Notes under the pieces: model-generated
What the model was told of the DNA's origin: nothing
The model's database searches: none
The model's input: the letters and a program-made list of their open reading frames with translations, nothing else
Position numbers and translations under genes: made by a program
Source: Rhizobium sp. SSA_523
GTDB lineage: Bacteria > Pseudomonadota > Alphaproteobacteria > Rhizobiales > Rhizobiaceae
Assembly (NCBI RefSeq): GCF_030435705.1
Contig: NZ_CP129380.1
Span: forward strand, 163,820 to 227,819
Length of the DNA: 64,000 bases
Direction: 5' to 3'
Shown: positions 45,366 to 53,941 of the stretch, piece after piece
How the letters are laid out: each line of letters starts with the position of its first letter
Numbering within the stretch: the first letter of the stretch is position 1

Positions 45366-45873
45366 CGTCTAGCCGTAAGCTTCTCCCGGATGCGCGCCGA
45401 GATCGAGGTGCGCATCCGAGGTGTGTCGGTAACTCGCCCACCCCCGAGAACGCTCAGCACTGTTGTTTCTCGCTGATCGAAATGTGAATCCTCCCGAGAA
45501 TTGGCCTCGTGCTGCTCGCTTTGTGCGCCGAGTGCGTCTCCCAGAAGCGAACCGCGATATAGTCGTTGCTCCATGGTCCCTGACACCTGTCTTGTCGTCC
45601 TCAGCAATGAATTGACTACGGCATATCGCAATCGGTCTGGTGGCCAAGTGTTTTGTGAGACAATAAGGTTGGTTGGTTGATCAGCCCCTCGCTTCATCTG
45701 ATGACGCAGAGGGCTTTGATTGACTTATGCCAGGCCGGAATTACTCATAAAATGAGGGGGTTTCGCCCTTCAGTTAATTATATTTTAGAGATGTATATGA
45801 TTTAGCTGATGTTCTGAGAACACGCCGGGGAGAGCGCTTCCTGAGCGCTCGACCGCGAACATACGTAGGCACC
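45366..45873. other. Intergenic, with an AT-rich pocket
   Basis: 508 bp. The last 130 bp (about 45745-45830) is strikingly AT-rich (TTAATTATATTTTAGAGATG) and likely holds the promoter of the small membrane protein/chemoreceptor operon. I see no gene. Confidence 0.4.
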
Positions 45874-46173
45874 ATGAAGTCACTCATTCCCACTGTCTAC
45901 TTCTCGCTGGCGGTTGCGGTTGTCGCTGTCATAGCGGCAAGGCCGTCCGGCCCCTTCGTCCTCGTTGTAACCTCACCAGCAGCACATGCGGCGGGTTCGA
46001 TGGCAGTCATCGACCGGGCTGACGGTGCGTTTGTCTGGGCTGGAAGCGTCCCCTGGATGTCGGTCGCTTATTCGCAGGCTCCGGATTTTCCGGAGCGGCT
46101 TCTCGATGCGGGCGCTTTGCTCGTCATCAACCATGATCTGGCGCTTGGTTGCCTGCAAGGAATGAGCACATGA
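45874..46173 (+). CDS. Small exported/membrane protein upstream of a chemoreceptor
   Basis: 99 residues. A hydrophobic N-terminus (SLIPTVYFSLAVAVVAVIAA, and again FVLVVTSPAAHAAG) looks like a signal anchor or signal peptide with cleavage near AHA-AG. The rest, GSMAVIDRADGAFVWAGSVP and LDAGALLVINHDLALGCL, is unfamiliar. Its stop overlaps the chemoreceptor ATG (ATGA at 46170), so the two are translationally coupled, and the small protein may assist the receptor (inference). Confidence 0.65.
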   Translation: MKSLIPTVYFSLAVAVVAVIAARPSGPFVLVVTSPAAHAAGSMAVIDRADGAFVWAGSVPWMSVAYSQAPDFPERLLDAGALLVINHDLALGCLQGMST

Positions 46174-47762
46174 ATGAACTGAAGAAGCTCAGAGACAGGA
46201 TCTCCTACGGCATCGTCGGACTGCTCTGGATCAACTTTGCGCTGATCGTTATCCGCAATCTCGTCCGCGAGCAGGGTGTCGACTGGACCATGATCCTGGC
46301 CACTCTCGCCCTGTTGGTGCCGGCCACACTCTTGTGGACAAGGGATCGGACCGGCGCGACCACCCGGATGGTGACCTCAATGGCGAATGCGGCGACAGTG
46401 GCCATCCTCGTCTTCGCCTTTCAGGGGTCCCCGCTCCAGATCGACACCCACATGTATTTCTTCGCGAGTCTGGCGATCTGTGCCGCCTGGATCGATTGGA
46501 GGGCGATTATAGGCTACGCCGCGCTCGTCGCTGTCCACCATCTGCTTCTGTATGTTGCGATGCCGCTGGCGGTCTTCCCGGGGGATTCAGACTTCTCCCG
46601 TGTCGTCCTGCATGCGGTGGTGCTGATCGTCCAGAGCGTCGTCCTGATTGCTCTGACCTCGGCTGTCGTCAAGGCATTCGATGTGTCCGACCAGGCTGTT
46701 GCCGACGCGGTTGCCGCCGAGCGCGAGGCCGTGGAGATGGCCGATCACGTCAAGCGAACCGATGCCGCTGCAGAGGCCGACCGCCGCAATCGGGAAGCGG
46801 AAAAGGCGCGCGAAGCCGAGGCAGTGGACTACGCCGTTTCCGAACTGGCCAAATCGCTGCAAAAGCTGGCGGAGGGGGACCTCTCCTATCGCATCGACAG
46901 CGTCTTCTCTGGCCCGCTTGATGAGTTGCGCACGTCCTTCAACACGTCGGTGCAGAAGCTCGAAGTGGTCGTTTCTCAGGTCGGTCAGGTGGCTTCAGTT
47001 CTGCGCAACGGTACGGGCCAGATCGGCCGGGCCAACAACGATCTCTCGGCTCGCAGCGAGCGTCAGGCCGCGTCGGTCGAGGAAACCGCAAGCGCGCTAT
47101 CCAGCGTGATGGCCACCGTGAAGGAAACCGCGTCTGTTGCGGATTCGGTCGGAAAGCTGGTTAACCAAGCGAGGACGGGCGCGGAACGATCCGGCACGAT
47201 CGTAACCGACGCGGTCTCTGCCATGAGCCGTATCGAGCAGTCGTCGCAGTCGATTTCAAACATCATCGGCGTCATCGACGAGATTGCCTTCCAGACCAAT
47301 CTTCTGGCGCTGAACGCCGGCGTCGAAGCGGCGCGTGCCGGTGAGGCTGGTAAGGGCTTCGCTGTCGTCGCACAGGAGGTCCGCGAACTCGCTCAACGAT
47401 CCGCCAGTGCCGCGAAAGAGATCAAGACCCTTATCAACGCGTCCGGACAAGAAGTGCGAAACGGGGTGTCGCTGGTCGACCAGGCTGGCGAGGCTTTGAG
47501 CACGATCGCGGGCGAGGTTCAGGCGATCAGCCGCGAGATCTGCAAGATTATCGACGGTGCCAAGAGACAGGCAGAGGGTCTGGCCGAGATCGATCAGGCC
47601 GTCGGACACATCGACAAGAACACGCAGAGGAATGCTGCGATGGTTGAGGAGTCAAGCGCTGCGATCCAACAACTCGTCCAAGAGGCCACCACGCTGGATC
47701 ACCTGATGGCGCAGTTCAAGACCGGATTGAAGACGGGTTCTGGAACCCGTCGCGCGGCTTGA
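46170..47762 (+). CDS. Methyl-accepting chemotaxis protein with multi-TM sensor
   Basis: 530 residues from the ATG at 46170. The N-terminal 180 residues contain about six membrane helices with short loops (VGLLWINFALIVIRNLV, DWTMILATLALLVPATLLW, VLHAVVLIVQSVVLIALTSA), so sensing is probably in or near the membrane. A coiled linker and HAMP-like part (SLQKLAEGDLSYRIDSVFSG) follow, then the signalling domain with hairpin tip IIGVIDEIAFQTNLLALNAG. It ends GSGTRRAA with no CheR pentapeptide. The 3' third is duplicated at 38610-39194. Confidence 0.92.
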   Translation: MNELKKLRDRISYGIVGLLWINFALIVIRNLVREQGVDWTMILATLALLVPATLLWTRDRTGATTRMVTSMANAATVAILVFAFQGSPLQIDTHMYFFASLAICAAWIDWRAIIGYAALVAVHHLLLYVAMPLAVFPGDSDFSRVVLHAVVLIVQSVVLIALTSAVVKAFDVSDQAVADAVAAEREAVEMADHVKRTDAAAEADRRNREAEKAREAEAVDYAVSELAKSLQKLAEGDLSYRIDSVFSGPLDELRTSFNTSVQKLEVVVSQVGQVASVLRNGTGQIGRANNDLSARSERQAASVEETASALSSVMATVKETASVADSVGKLVNQARTGAERSGTIVTDAVSAMSRIEQSSQSISNIIGVIDEIAFQTNLLALNAGVEAARAGEAGKGFAVVAQEVRELAQRSASAAKEIKTLINASGQEVRNGVSLVDQAGEALSTIAGEVQAISREICKIIDGAKRQAEGLAEIDQAVGHIDKNTQRNAAMVEESSAAIQQLVQEATTLDHLMAQFKTGLKTGSGTRRAA

Positions 47763-47796
47763 CCGCAAGCGAAGCCGGGGTCCGCACGAAAGACTT

Positions 47797-47825
47797 GGGG
47801 TCACGATCATCGTGGCCCCGTTTTC
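47797..47825 (+). terminator. Terminator of the chemoreceptor operon
   Basis: GGGGTCACGAT/ATCGTGGCCCC stem followed by TTTTCG, 34 bp after the stop. Confidence 0.8.
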
Positions 47826-47879
47826 GTTTCAGGGGTCCGTTTCGCCTCTGACGTCACTTACAGCCACTGCTGGCCCTCG

Positions 47880-48197
47880 CTGCGGACGAAATAGATCAGG
47901 TCGAGGCTGAGGCTCGGCAACCCAGCATGATCGTCTCCAACAATGGCGCTGAACTCACGTCTTTTGCGATCCTGGCTTGGTCTAAAGACCACAATGTCGT
48001 ATGGCACTGCATCGCGCCGGACGAGTCTATGCAAACGGCCATGTCGAGATTTTCAACGACCGCATGCGCGATGAGTGCTCCACCAAGGCCTTTTCTTGCG
48101 TCTTGATCCTGCCCGCAGCACGATTGCCGAATGGGCGGAGGACTACAACACGTTTCGTCCGCATTCGTCGCTCGAATGTCAGACCCTGGCTGCCTAA
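47880..48197 (+). pseudogene. IS3-family OrfB remnant with several frameshifts
   Basis: Pieces in different frames follow the order of an IS3 OrfB C-terminus: MIVSNNGAELTSFAILAWSK (second Asp lost), WHCIAPDESMQ, NGHVEIFNDRMRDEC (Glu region), then RLDPARSTIAEWAEDYNTFR and PHSSLECQTLAA to the stop at 48195. It is not IS407-like nor the copy A/B type. Long decayed. Confidence 0.7.
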
Positions 48198-48690
48198 GCC
48201 GGACCATCGCCGCAACCCGTTCTCACACTGCGCAATGTGAAAGCTAGACGTTTCCACCGGTTGCTCCCACGGCGCCACTTGGCGTATCCAACTGCCGAGG
48301 CACTAATCGCTGCTGGATGGAAGTTCAGTGGCAGGTCAGTCACCCACAGGATCGAGTCGACTTCTCGGAGTATGGCGAAATCAACGTGCTTCTCGACGGT
48401 GTCGAAGTTCCATAATTTAGCTTATGCGATTTTTACTAACGTATTGATATAAAAGAGAAAATTGACTTTCACATTTGCGGGTTGAGCCCTTTCTCCACTT
48501 AACCTGAAGCCCGTATATGGATGTGGATTAAATTAAATCTGGCCACTCATGAGGCCAGCTCTTGAACCTCTATGGTCCATGCTTCACCCATTGAAATTTG
48601 CTCCTCTCACCGCAATTGTGGGCACCAAGCGTTATAGCTGTATGTGCTACAACGCCGTCGGCGTCGATATCAGCAGCAAGGGACAGTGGC
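48198..48690. other. Intergenic; duplicate block then AT-rich DNA
   Basis: 493 bp. The stretch 48198-48329 matches 39320-39457 imperfectly. From about 48400 to 48540 the DNA is AT-rich (TTTTTACTAACGTATTGATA) and may carry the promoter of the SRAP gene. No gene is recognised. Confidence 0.4.
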
Positions 48691-49374
48691 ATGTGTGGCC
48701 GCCTCACGAATACGATGACCTGGGCCGAAATCCACGCCCTTTACAATATCCACGCTGAGGCCCCGCCTCCGTCGAACATGCCGGCGCGCTACAACATCGC
48801 GCCGACACAGAACGTCCATTTCGCCCACAAGGACAAAGCCGGTGACCTCGAAATCGACTGCGGGCGCTGGTGGCTCGTGCCGTTCTTCGCCAAGGAGTTG
48901 CCGAAGGCCGCAATGTTCAATGCGAGGATCGAGACCGTTGACTCTTCAGGGGCATTCCGCGAACCCTTCAAGTCGAAGCGCTGCCTCATCCCGGCTGATG
49001 GCTATTTCGAATGGACCACAAGCGAAGAGGACGGCAAGAAAGATCCATGGCTGTTGCAACTCCCCGAGGGGAAGCCTTTCTCGTTCGCCGGACTATGGGC
49101 GCATAACGACAAGCTAGGCGTCACCAGCTGCACGATCATCACAGCGCCAGCCGTCGACCACATTGCGCACATTCATACGCGAATGCCCGTTATGCTGGAT
49201 CCATCGGCCTATGAGACCTGGTTGGATGCCTGTGTTCAGGGTGCTGAAGCGAAAGCTTTCCTCCTTGAAAACCAGATCGACAGCCAGCTCGAGTTTTACC
49301 GTGTCGGCCGGGAGGTGAACTCATCTCGCTATGATGGCAGCGACACGAAAAAGCCAATCCTGAACTCCTTGTAG
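48691..49374 (+). CDS. SRAP/YedK-family abasic-site shield protein (canonical)
   Basis: 227 residues. The start at 48691 gives MCGRLTN, so after Met removal Cys2 is N-terminal, as the family mechanism (thiazolidine link to abasic sites in single-stranded DNA) requires. Other active-site residues are in place: MFNARIETV (Asn), LIPADGYFEW (Glu) and HIHTRMPVML (His). The longer frame upstream would hide Cys2 and is rejected. It stands alone, followed 25 bp later by the I78 gene. Contrast with the residue-poor paralogue at 28553. Confidence 0.9.
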   Translation: MCGRLTNTMTWAEIHALYNIHAEAPPPSNMPARYNIAPTQNVHFAHKDKAGDLEIDCGRWWLVPFFAKELPKAAMFNARIETVDSSGAFREPFKSKRCLIPADGYFEWTTSEEDGKKDPWLLQLPEGKPFSFAGLWAHNDKLGVTSCTIITAPAVDHIAHIHTRMPVMLDPSAYETWLDACVQGAEAKAFLLENQIDSQLEFYRVGREVNSSRYDGSDTKKPILNSL

Positions 49375-49399
49375 GAGCTTCAGAGCAAGGAGGTTCCCG

Positions 49400-49696
49400 A
49401 TGAAGTCGCCGTTCTATTCCTTCCCTATGGTCGCCGCCTGTGTGGCTTTGGCCTCATCTGGTTGCAGTGCGGATGGAGCTTCATCCTCGGCAGCAGGTCC
49501 GTGCAAAGCGGAAGCCGCGCAAGGGTTGGTCGGCAAGGAAAAGCCGACAGACGCCGAGGCGATGCAGCTGATTGGCGCAAAGACTGTTCGCCAGATCCAA
49601 CCCGGCGACATGGTAACCCAGGACTTCAGAGAGGATCGGGTGACGATCGAGACTGATCCCGCCACGGGACTGGTCACTCGGGCCACCTGCGGCTGA
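49400..49696 (+). CDS. I78-family peptidase inhibitor-like lipoprotein
   Basis: 98 residues. The N-terminal signal ends ALASSGC near residue 22, a plausible though imperfect lipobox. The mature part matches the I78 inhibitor pattern: AAQGLVGKEKPTDAEAMQLI, TVRQIQPGDMVTQDFREDRV, TIETDPATGLVTRATCG with the paired Cys. It is likely periplasmic or membrane-anchored. AAGGAGG precedes the ATG. Confidence 0.78.
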   Translation: MKSPFYSFPMVAACVALASSGCSADGASSSAAGPCKAEAAQGLVGKEKPTDAEAMQLIGAKTVRQIQPGDMVTQDFREDRVTIETDPATGLVTRATCG

Positions 49697-49713
49697 TTTA
49701 TCTGTCGCCAAAG

Positions 49714-49742
49714 AAAAAGGGCCAGCGGAAGCCGCGGCCCTT
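49714..49742 (-). terminator. Hairpin between convergent genes
   Basis: AAGGGCC-A-GCGG pairs with CCGC-GGCCCTT. On the minus strand it is followed by TTTTTCTTT, so it ends the transcript of the small gene at 49855. It may also act on the plus strand. Confidence 0.7.
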
Positions 49743-49854
49743 GAGGTGTGAAGGTCTAAGCCTCCAGAGGGGAACGATCGACGCGGCGGCTGGGAGGACC
49801 CGCTGTGTCAATCAAGATTCTATATGGTGAACCGATCGGCGGCCTGCAAGCTGA

Positions 49855-50040
49855 TCACTGCGCATTCTGGTCCTGCGCGCTGCTTGTCGACGAACGCTTT
49901 TCGGCTTCAGACAGCCGCTCAAGTAGCGACTGGATCCGATCGTCGTCCGGTATCGGCTGAAGCCTCTCATGCCTCTGCGCTGCCTTGCGCACCATGTCAC
50001 TCGAAGCGAGCTGCCTGAAAAACTTGCTTTGGTCTGCCAT
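49855..50040 (-). CDS. Small hypothetical protein, 61 aa
   Basis: The ATG at 50040 has GGAGG 7 bases upstream. MADQSKFFRQLASSDMVRKA, then HERLQPIPDDDRIQSLLERL gives a helical charged peptide with a Ser/Gln-rich end. No family is recognised. The terminator at 49714 fits its transcript. Confidence 0.5.
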   Translation of the reverse strand: MADQSKFFRQLASSDMVRKAAQRHERLQPIPDDDRIQSLLERLSEAEKRSSTSSAQDQNAQ

Positions 50041-50302
50041 CCGAAACCTCCGTCGCCAAAACGACGGGTTGTGCAACTGGTTCCGGACAGGATGGTGCCA
50101 TACGGAGAGGTATATTCTCTCTCAACATCATCCAATTACACCGACAAGCGAGGGTTCGCGTCAATGATGCGCGGTCCCCCCAATTTCGCCGCTGCACTAC
50201 GAAATCGGCTCCCCCCCGCCCCGCAGGCCCCCTCCGGCGGTCACTGACCCAAACCCTCCCTTGTCGGTCCCGCACCTTTGTTTTCATTCAAAGGAGCTGA
50301 CG

Positions 50303-50467
50303 ATGACCACTTACGACCACATCAACGAACTGCGCGCCGAGCTTGCAGCGTCCATCGACCAGGCCGAGCGTCAGCAGATCGCAGCCGAGCTGGCGGCGGC
50401 CAAAGCGAAGCTTGCCGAAGAAGAGGCCGCATTCGATGCGCTGATCAGCGCCGAGCCGCCCCACTAG
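50303..50467 (+). CDS. Small coiled-coil protein, 54 aa
   Basis: The ATG at 50303 follows AAGGAG by 8 bases. MTTYDHINELRAELAASIDQ and then AAELAAAKAKLAEEEAAFDA is a continuous Ala/Glu-rich helix. The function is unknown. Its stop codon lies in the loop of a terminator hairpin. Confidence 0.6.
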   Translation: MTTYDHINELRAELAASIDQAERQQIAAELAAAKAKLAEEEAAFDALISAEPPH

Positions 50468-50478
50468 GGCGGCTCTTT
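50453..50478 (+). terminator. Terminator overlapping the stop of the 54-aa gene
   Basis: GAGCCGCC pairs with GGCGGCTC around a short loop, then TTT. Confidence 0.6.
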
Positions 50479-50543
50479 CCAATGCCGGCGCGTTGGGTAT
50501 TATTGCGCTGTTACACGGTACCCTTCATCCAGGGCACCAGCCC

Positions 50544-51176
50544 CTACTCGATCGCGGTTCGAAGACGGTACGTCTCCCCTACCCTTACGACGTCATAGGC
50601 TTCCATAACCCGACCTTCGAAAAGCCTGTGCAGCGGATTGCGACGATCAACGTCAGACCCGACGATCACGCCAGCACAGACGCGGAAAATCTCCCGGGGC
50701 TCGATACCGCTGTTGTCTATCAGCAGCGCCTCATCAGCGTATCTGAGGGCGCTAGACAGCATCCGCAGCGATCCTTCATGGCGCCGTCGGATGATGTCTT
50801 CCGGAATGTCGTGGCCGCCCTTCTCTACCCGACGCTGAACACGTTCGATGTTGAGTTCAACTGAATCCAGGGCGACGTAGTAGAGGCCGACATAGTACCC
50901 AGTCGCCTGGGCTCGGCTCATCAGATTGATTGACTGTTGGCTGCTCAAGGTGGTCTCAAAGACGAACGACTGCCGGGTCTCGATCATCTCACGGATCTTC
51001 ATGAGAGCCGCCCTCCCCGCTGCCATGGCGGCTGCCCGGCCATCCCTGGATCCTGTGAGCTGTTTGGCAATCTCATCAGCGTTGACCCAAGCACCGTCGA
51101 GCTGCAGCTTGGCATACGCCGATGACTTGCCCGATCCGTTGGGACCGCCGAGAACGATACAGGTTGGCTGGGACAA
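50544..51176 (-). CDS. Zeta-toxin-like P-loop kinase
   Basis: 210 residues. Walker A is CIVLGGPNGSGKSSAYAK near residue 8. Next come WVNADEIAKQLTG (the zeta Asn-Asp-Asp/Glu region), VFETTLSSQQSINLM and GYYVGLYYVALDSVELNIER, then RRRHEGSLRML with the conserved Arg residues. Zeta toxins phosphorylate UDP-N-acetylglucosamine or related sugars. It starts 12 bp after a 55-residue gene in the same direction, an antitoxin-first arrangement. Confidence 0.82.
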   Translation of the reverse strand: MSQPTCIVLGGPNGSGKSSAYAKLQLDGAWVNADEIAKQLTGSRDGRAAAMAAGRAALMKIREMIETRQSFVFETTLSSQQSINLMSRAQATGYYVGLYYVALDSVELNIERVQRRVEKGGHDIPEDIIRRRHEGSLRMLSSALRYADEALLIDNSGIEPREIFRVCAGVIVGSDVDRRNPLHRLFEGRVMEAYDVVRVGETYRLRTAIE

Positions 51177-51188
51177 AGAGTGACGACC

Positions 51189-51356
51189 TCAGGCGGCAGA
51201 AATGCGCTTTCTCTGCTCAAATGTTGCCTGATCCTCGGCCTCATTCTGGAGGTCACGAGCGGAGATCGGCAGTCCCAAGCGACGGCTCTCGGCAATCGCT
51301 TCGCGGCCGATCTGCTTCAGGGCTTCCTTGTTCTCGTCAAACTTCTTCAAGAGCAT
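51189..51356 (-). CDS. Putative short antitoxin partner of the zeta-like toxin
   Basis: 55 residues from the ATG at 51356, with AGGAG 9 bases upstream. MLLKKFDENKEALKQIGREA, then IAESRRLGLPISARDLQNEA and a basic end. It is helical and charged, not recognisably an epsilon antitoxin and without a visible DNA-binding motif. Its role is inferred from position and size only. Confidence 0.55.
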   Translation of the reverse strand: MLLKKFDENKEALKQIGREAIAESRRLGLPISARDLQNEAEDQATFEQRKRISAA

Positions 51357-51529
51357 TTGCGGTCTCCTAAGGAAAGAATATAGCGCAGAACGAGCCCGTC
51401 GGCAAATCAGGACTTTCCCAGATGAAGGCGTCAAGCGACGCGATCAAAAGCTGCAGATCTGCTCTTTGCGCGTCTAGTAAGAGGATGGTACCCTTCTGAA
51501 TCCGTTGCAACGGGAAGGATGATCACGCC

Positions 51530-51877
51530 ATGATAGACGAAGTAGTCGATCTTTCGAAAACGCTGGTTTGGACTGTCGGAATGATCACGCAAGCCGGTCC
51601 TGATGAACGTAAGAGAGTAGTCAATGCTTATCGCGAAGCGCAGGACCTGGTTGCGCAGATCCCCAAAACCGACGAAGGCGCCCGGCCTCGTATTGTCGCT
51701 TGCTTCCATCGCTCGGATAAATACCGCGCTGTCGAAGATATCGCCTGCGTTGGCTGGATCCTGACGGCGATCGAGGAACGCGTCAATGAAGGCGACCTTC
51801 CTGATTGGCGAAAGCTTCGCAAGGTCGTGAAGAACGCGGTGAAGCTCCTGTCGGACCCTGCCCCGACGCTTCACTGA
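51530..51877 (+). CDS. Hypothetical protein, 115 aa
   Basis: MIDEVVDLSKTLVWTVGMIT, then DERKRVVNAYREAQDLVAQI and RAVEDIACVGWILTAIEERV, with VNEGDLPDWRKLRKVVKNAV at the end. The text reads as a soluble helical protein of unknown family. A start site with GGGAAGGA 9 bases upstream supports it over the opposite-strand frame. It diverges from the zeta pair. Confidence 0.5.
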   Translation: MIDEVVDLSKTLVWTVGMITQAGPDERKRVVNAYREAQDLVAQIPKTDEGARPRIVACFHRSDKYRAVEDIACVGWILTAIEERVNEGDLPDWRKLRKVVKNAVKLLSDPAPTLH

Positions 51878-52241
51878 ATGCAGTCAGGTCCGGCACACAT
51901 CCGATGGTTAGACATTGCTTTTGGCCTGGTGATGCGGAACGGTTTTGCCGGGGGGAGTCGGTCCCGGCTTCCGCTTCGCGGCGCTATGCTAAGCCTCCTG
52001 CGGCTTCCCTTCTTCCGTCAAAACCGTGTCGAGAATTCCCGCTTTCCCGCCCCTGAAGGAGGGGCGGCGCTATGCTGAAAGCTCCGATGTTCTTCATTGT
52101 CCTTCTCGGATCTCGGACTGGCGCCGATCGATCCGAGCGATGGCTTCGCCAGACGGGGGGAAGGACGCCGCATGAGCGCCGGCTATTCGCCAATGGCGGC
52201 CGGCGCGCGGCGGAAAGCAGAGCCAACCCATTGAGTGCAAG
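51878..52241. other. No gene recognised
   Basis: 364 bp, GC-rich, with short inverted repeats near 52060-52080 (CGCCCCTGAAGGAGGGGCG). No coding frame with a ribosome binding site. Confidence 0.35.
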
Positions 52242-52805
52242 TTATGGCGCGGCTTTCGCCGCGCCATTCCCTTTCTGCTTCTCGATCGTCCGGGGCTCCA
52301 TGGCAAGCACAAGGTCATGCACCATCTTCAAGGCCGTTTCGTCGAGCTTCTGCAGGTGGCCCACCGTTTCTTCCATCAGCTTGTTTCTCTCTGCTTCCTG
52401 TGAGTTGCCTTCGGATTGAGGGGGGCGTTCTTTGATGAAAGGATCGAAGAACTCTTCCGGAGTAATATCGAGGACCTCGAATACGTGGAGCAGGCGTCCG
52501 ACGGTCATCAAGGATGAGGCGTTTTCATAGCGGGCGTAGGTTGCCTCCTTTACGCCCAGGAGAGTCGCGACTTTGGCTTGCGCAAGTTGTCGATCGGTTC
52601 GCAGGTCACGCAGCCTTCGCGCGACAAGCAGATCCAGTTCCTTGAGGTCGATGATCTTTCCGTCGAGCCGTTTGCGATAGATCGAATGATCTCTGCTGGG
52701 GTCGTCAACGCGTTCAAGTCCGAGATCACTCACCCACTGCTCAAGTCCGAAACCTGCCATTGCCGCCAACCATACTGGAATTTCATCGTTGTTCCTCCGG
52801 GACAA
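52242..52805 (-). CDS. XRE-family transcriptional regulator
   Basis: 187 residues. The central HTH, RRLRDLRTDRQLAQAKVATL, then LGVKEATYARYENASSLMTV, is of XRE/Cro type (about residues 65-120). The N-terminal 60 residues are unusual (VDDPSRDHSIYRKRLDGKII), while the C-terminal helices (EETVGHLQKLDETALKMVHD) may dimerise. A comparable layout, HTH in the middle and a similar N-terminal lead, is seen in the regulator at 59530, so the two may be paralogues. The target is unknown. Confidence 0.75.
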   Translation of the reverse strand: MSRRNNDEIPVWLAAMAGFGLEQWVSDLGLERVDDPSRDHSIYRKRLDGKIIDLKELDLLVARRLRDLRTDRQLAQAKVATLLGVKEATYARYENASSLMTVGRLLHVFEVLDITPEEFFDPFIKERPPQSEGNSQEAERNKLMEETVGHLQKLDETALKMVHDLVLAMEPRTIEKQKGNGAAKAAP

Positions 52806-53485
52806 TCAAAGATGGTGCCTCGAAAGTCTACCCTGGATAGCTGCTTTGGCGCATCGCTTGGCGACCCCGCTCTATGCCTTCTGCACGGAGCCAGCGGCCG
52901 CTGTCTCCGCCCATTCGGGTGACGATCGGTTGCGCTGCGGCTTCGCCTTCAATCACATGCATCTTGGGCAAAAATTGGTTCGGAACATTTACAGCCTCGC
53001 CCGATCGACCCATATTGCCGGCTGATCAGGTCAGGTCATGGCAGATCTCTAGCCCTTATCTGTCATGTGCCTACGGAGGCCGTCCCGCCTGATCGGGGCG
53101 GCCTCTCCGCTCTCCTAAAGCTCTTCACAGTGACCAGCATCTGGATGATTTGTACGGTCTACGTCACCATGAAGCAGTGACGCCGGAGGCGTCCTGTCAA
53201 TCTCATCGATGAGGGAAAGAGGAGCGCCGCCCCCTCTCCCTCACAAGGGGAAAAAACGGTCTCCCCGTCCTTCCTTCGCGCAGCCTTAAGGCCGCGCTTT
53301 CGTGCAGGATCGCCGCTAACGCGGCGCCCCTTCGGCTTTGCCTCGGGCGGGAGAACCCCCTCCGTTTTTATCCCCTTGCCACCCTCTCCCCCGCTGCTCC
53401 GCGCGAGCTCGGGAGCAGGAGCGGGGCTCCTGCCCACGAGGGGCATGAGAAGACCGCTTCGCGGAATAGGAGAAAGGGCTAGACT
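52806..53485. other. Non-coding with strong hairpins
   Basis: 680 bp without a supportable gene. Hairpins: GAGGCCGTCCC/GGGGCGGCCTC near 53075-53105 and GGGAGCAGGAGC/GCTCCTGCCC near 53410-53436. The CCCTCTCCC-rich stretch between them resembles dispersed intergenic repeats of rhizobia. Confidence 0.4.
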
Positions 53486-53941
53486 ATGACCACAACCGCA
53501 ACTGTTTATCTGCTGGACCCGGAAGCCGGGACCATTCAAGCCGCAGAGGTCGCCGCGCCAAGCGCGTTCTCTCAGACCTACGGGCTGATTGGATGCCAGC
53601 TTGTCGAGGTGGTGCCATTCGACACGAACCACGTTCTTATCGTCGATGAGGAGGGTTTGCGGGACGGCTTGACCGCTTTCACTGTCTTTGATGGCTACCC
53701 GCAGCCATTGGCTGGAAAGATGGTTCTTGCCAGTCTGGACGGCTCGCATGTCCTACCGCCGCAGATCAGCATTGAGGAAGCAGCGGCCCGCCTGAACGTC
53801 TGCAAGCCGGTTCTTGATCCGGTCTTTGCCAAGGCAGACGAGCATTCCCCCAATGGGGTCGTTCTGGGCGGCGCTTTGATCGGGTTCCAGACCCGCATCA
53901 CCCGCATTCACCCAACCGTCATGGCGGGGGTAGTCCGATGA
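53486..53941 (+). CDS. Plasmid protein with DUF3846-like features
   Basis: 151 residues. The start TTTATVYLLDPEAGTIQAAE, then FSQTYGLIGCQLVEVVPFDT, LIVDEEGLRDGLTAFTVFDG and VVLGGALIGFQTRITRI resemble DUF3846 (a small beta-rich family of phages and plasmids). The match is by eye. Its stop overlaps the next start (ATGA at 53938), so the two are cotranscribed. Confidence 0.5.
   Translation: MTTTATVYLLDPEAGTIQAAEVAAPSAFSQTYGLIGCQLVEVVPFDTNHVLIVDEEGLRDGLTAFTVFDGYPQPLAGKMVLASLDGSHVLPPQISIEEAAARLNVCKPVLDPVFAKADEHSPNGVVLGGALIGFQTRITRIHPTVMAGVVR

Noticed and set aside
51431..51874. Minus-strand frame opposite the 115-residue protein
   Set aside because: It is Arg-rich shadow text; the plus-strand frame has a start site and balanced composition.
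53159..53749. Minus-strand 196-codon frame upstream of the DUF3846-like gene
   Set aside because: It overlaps the real gene and runs through repeat-like CCCTCTCCC DNA; no recognisable domain.
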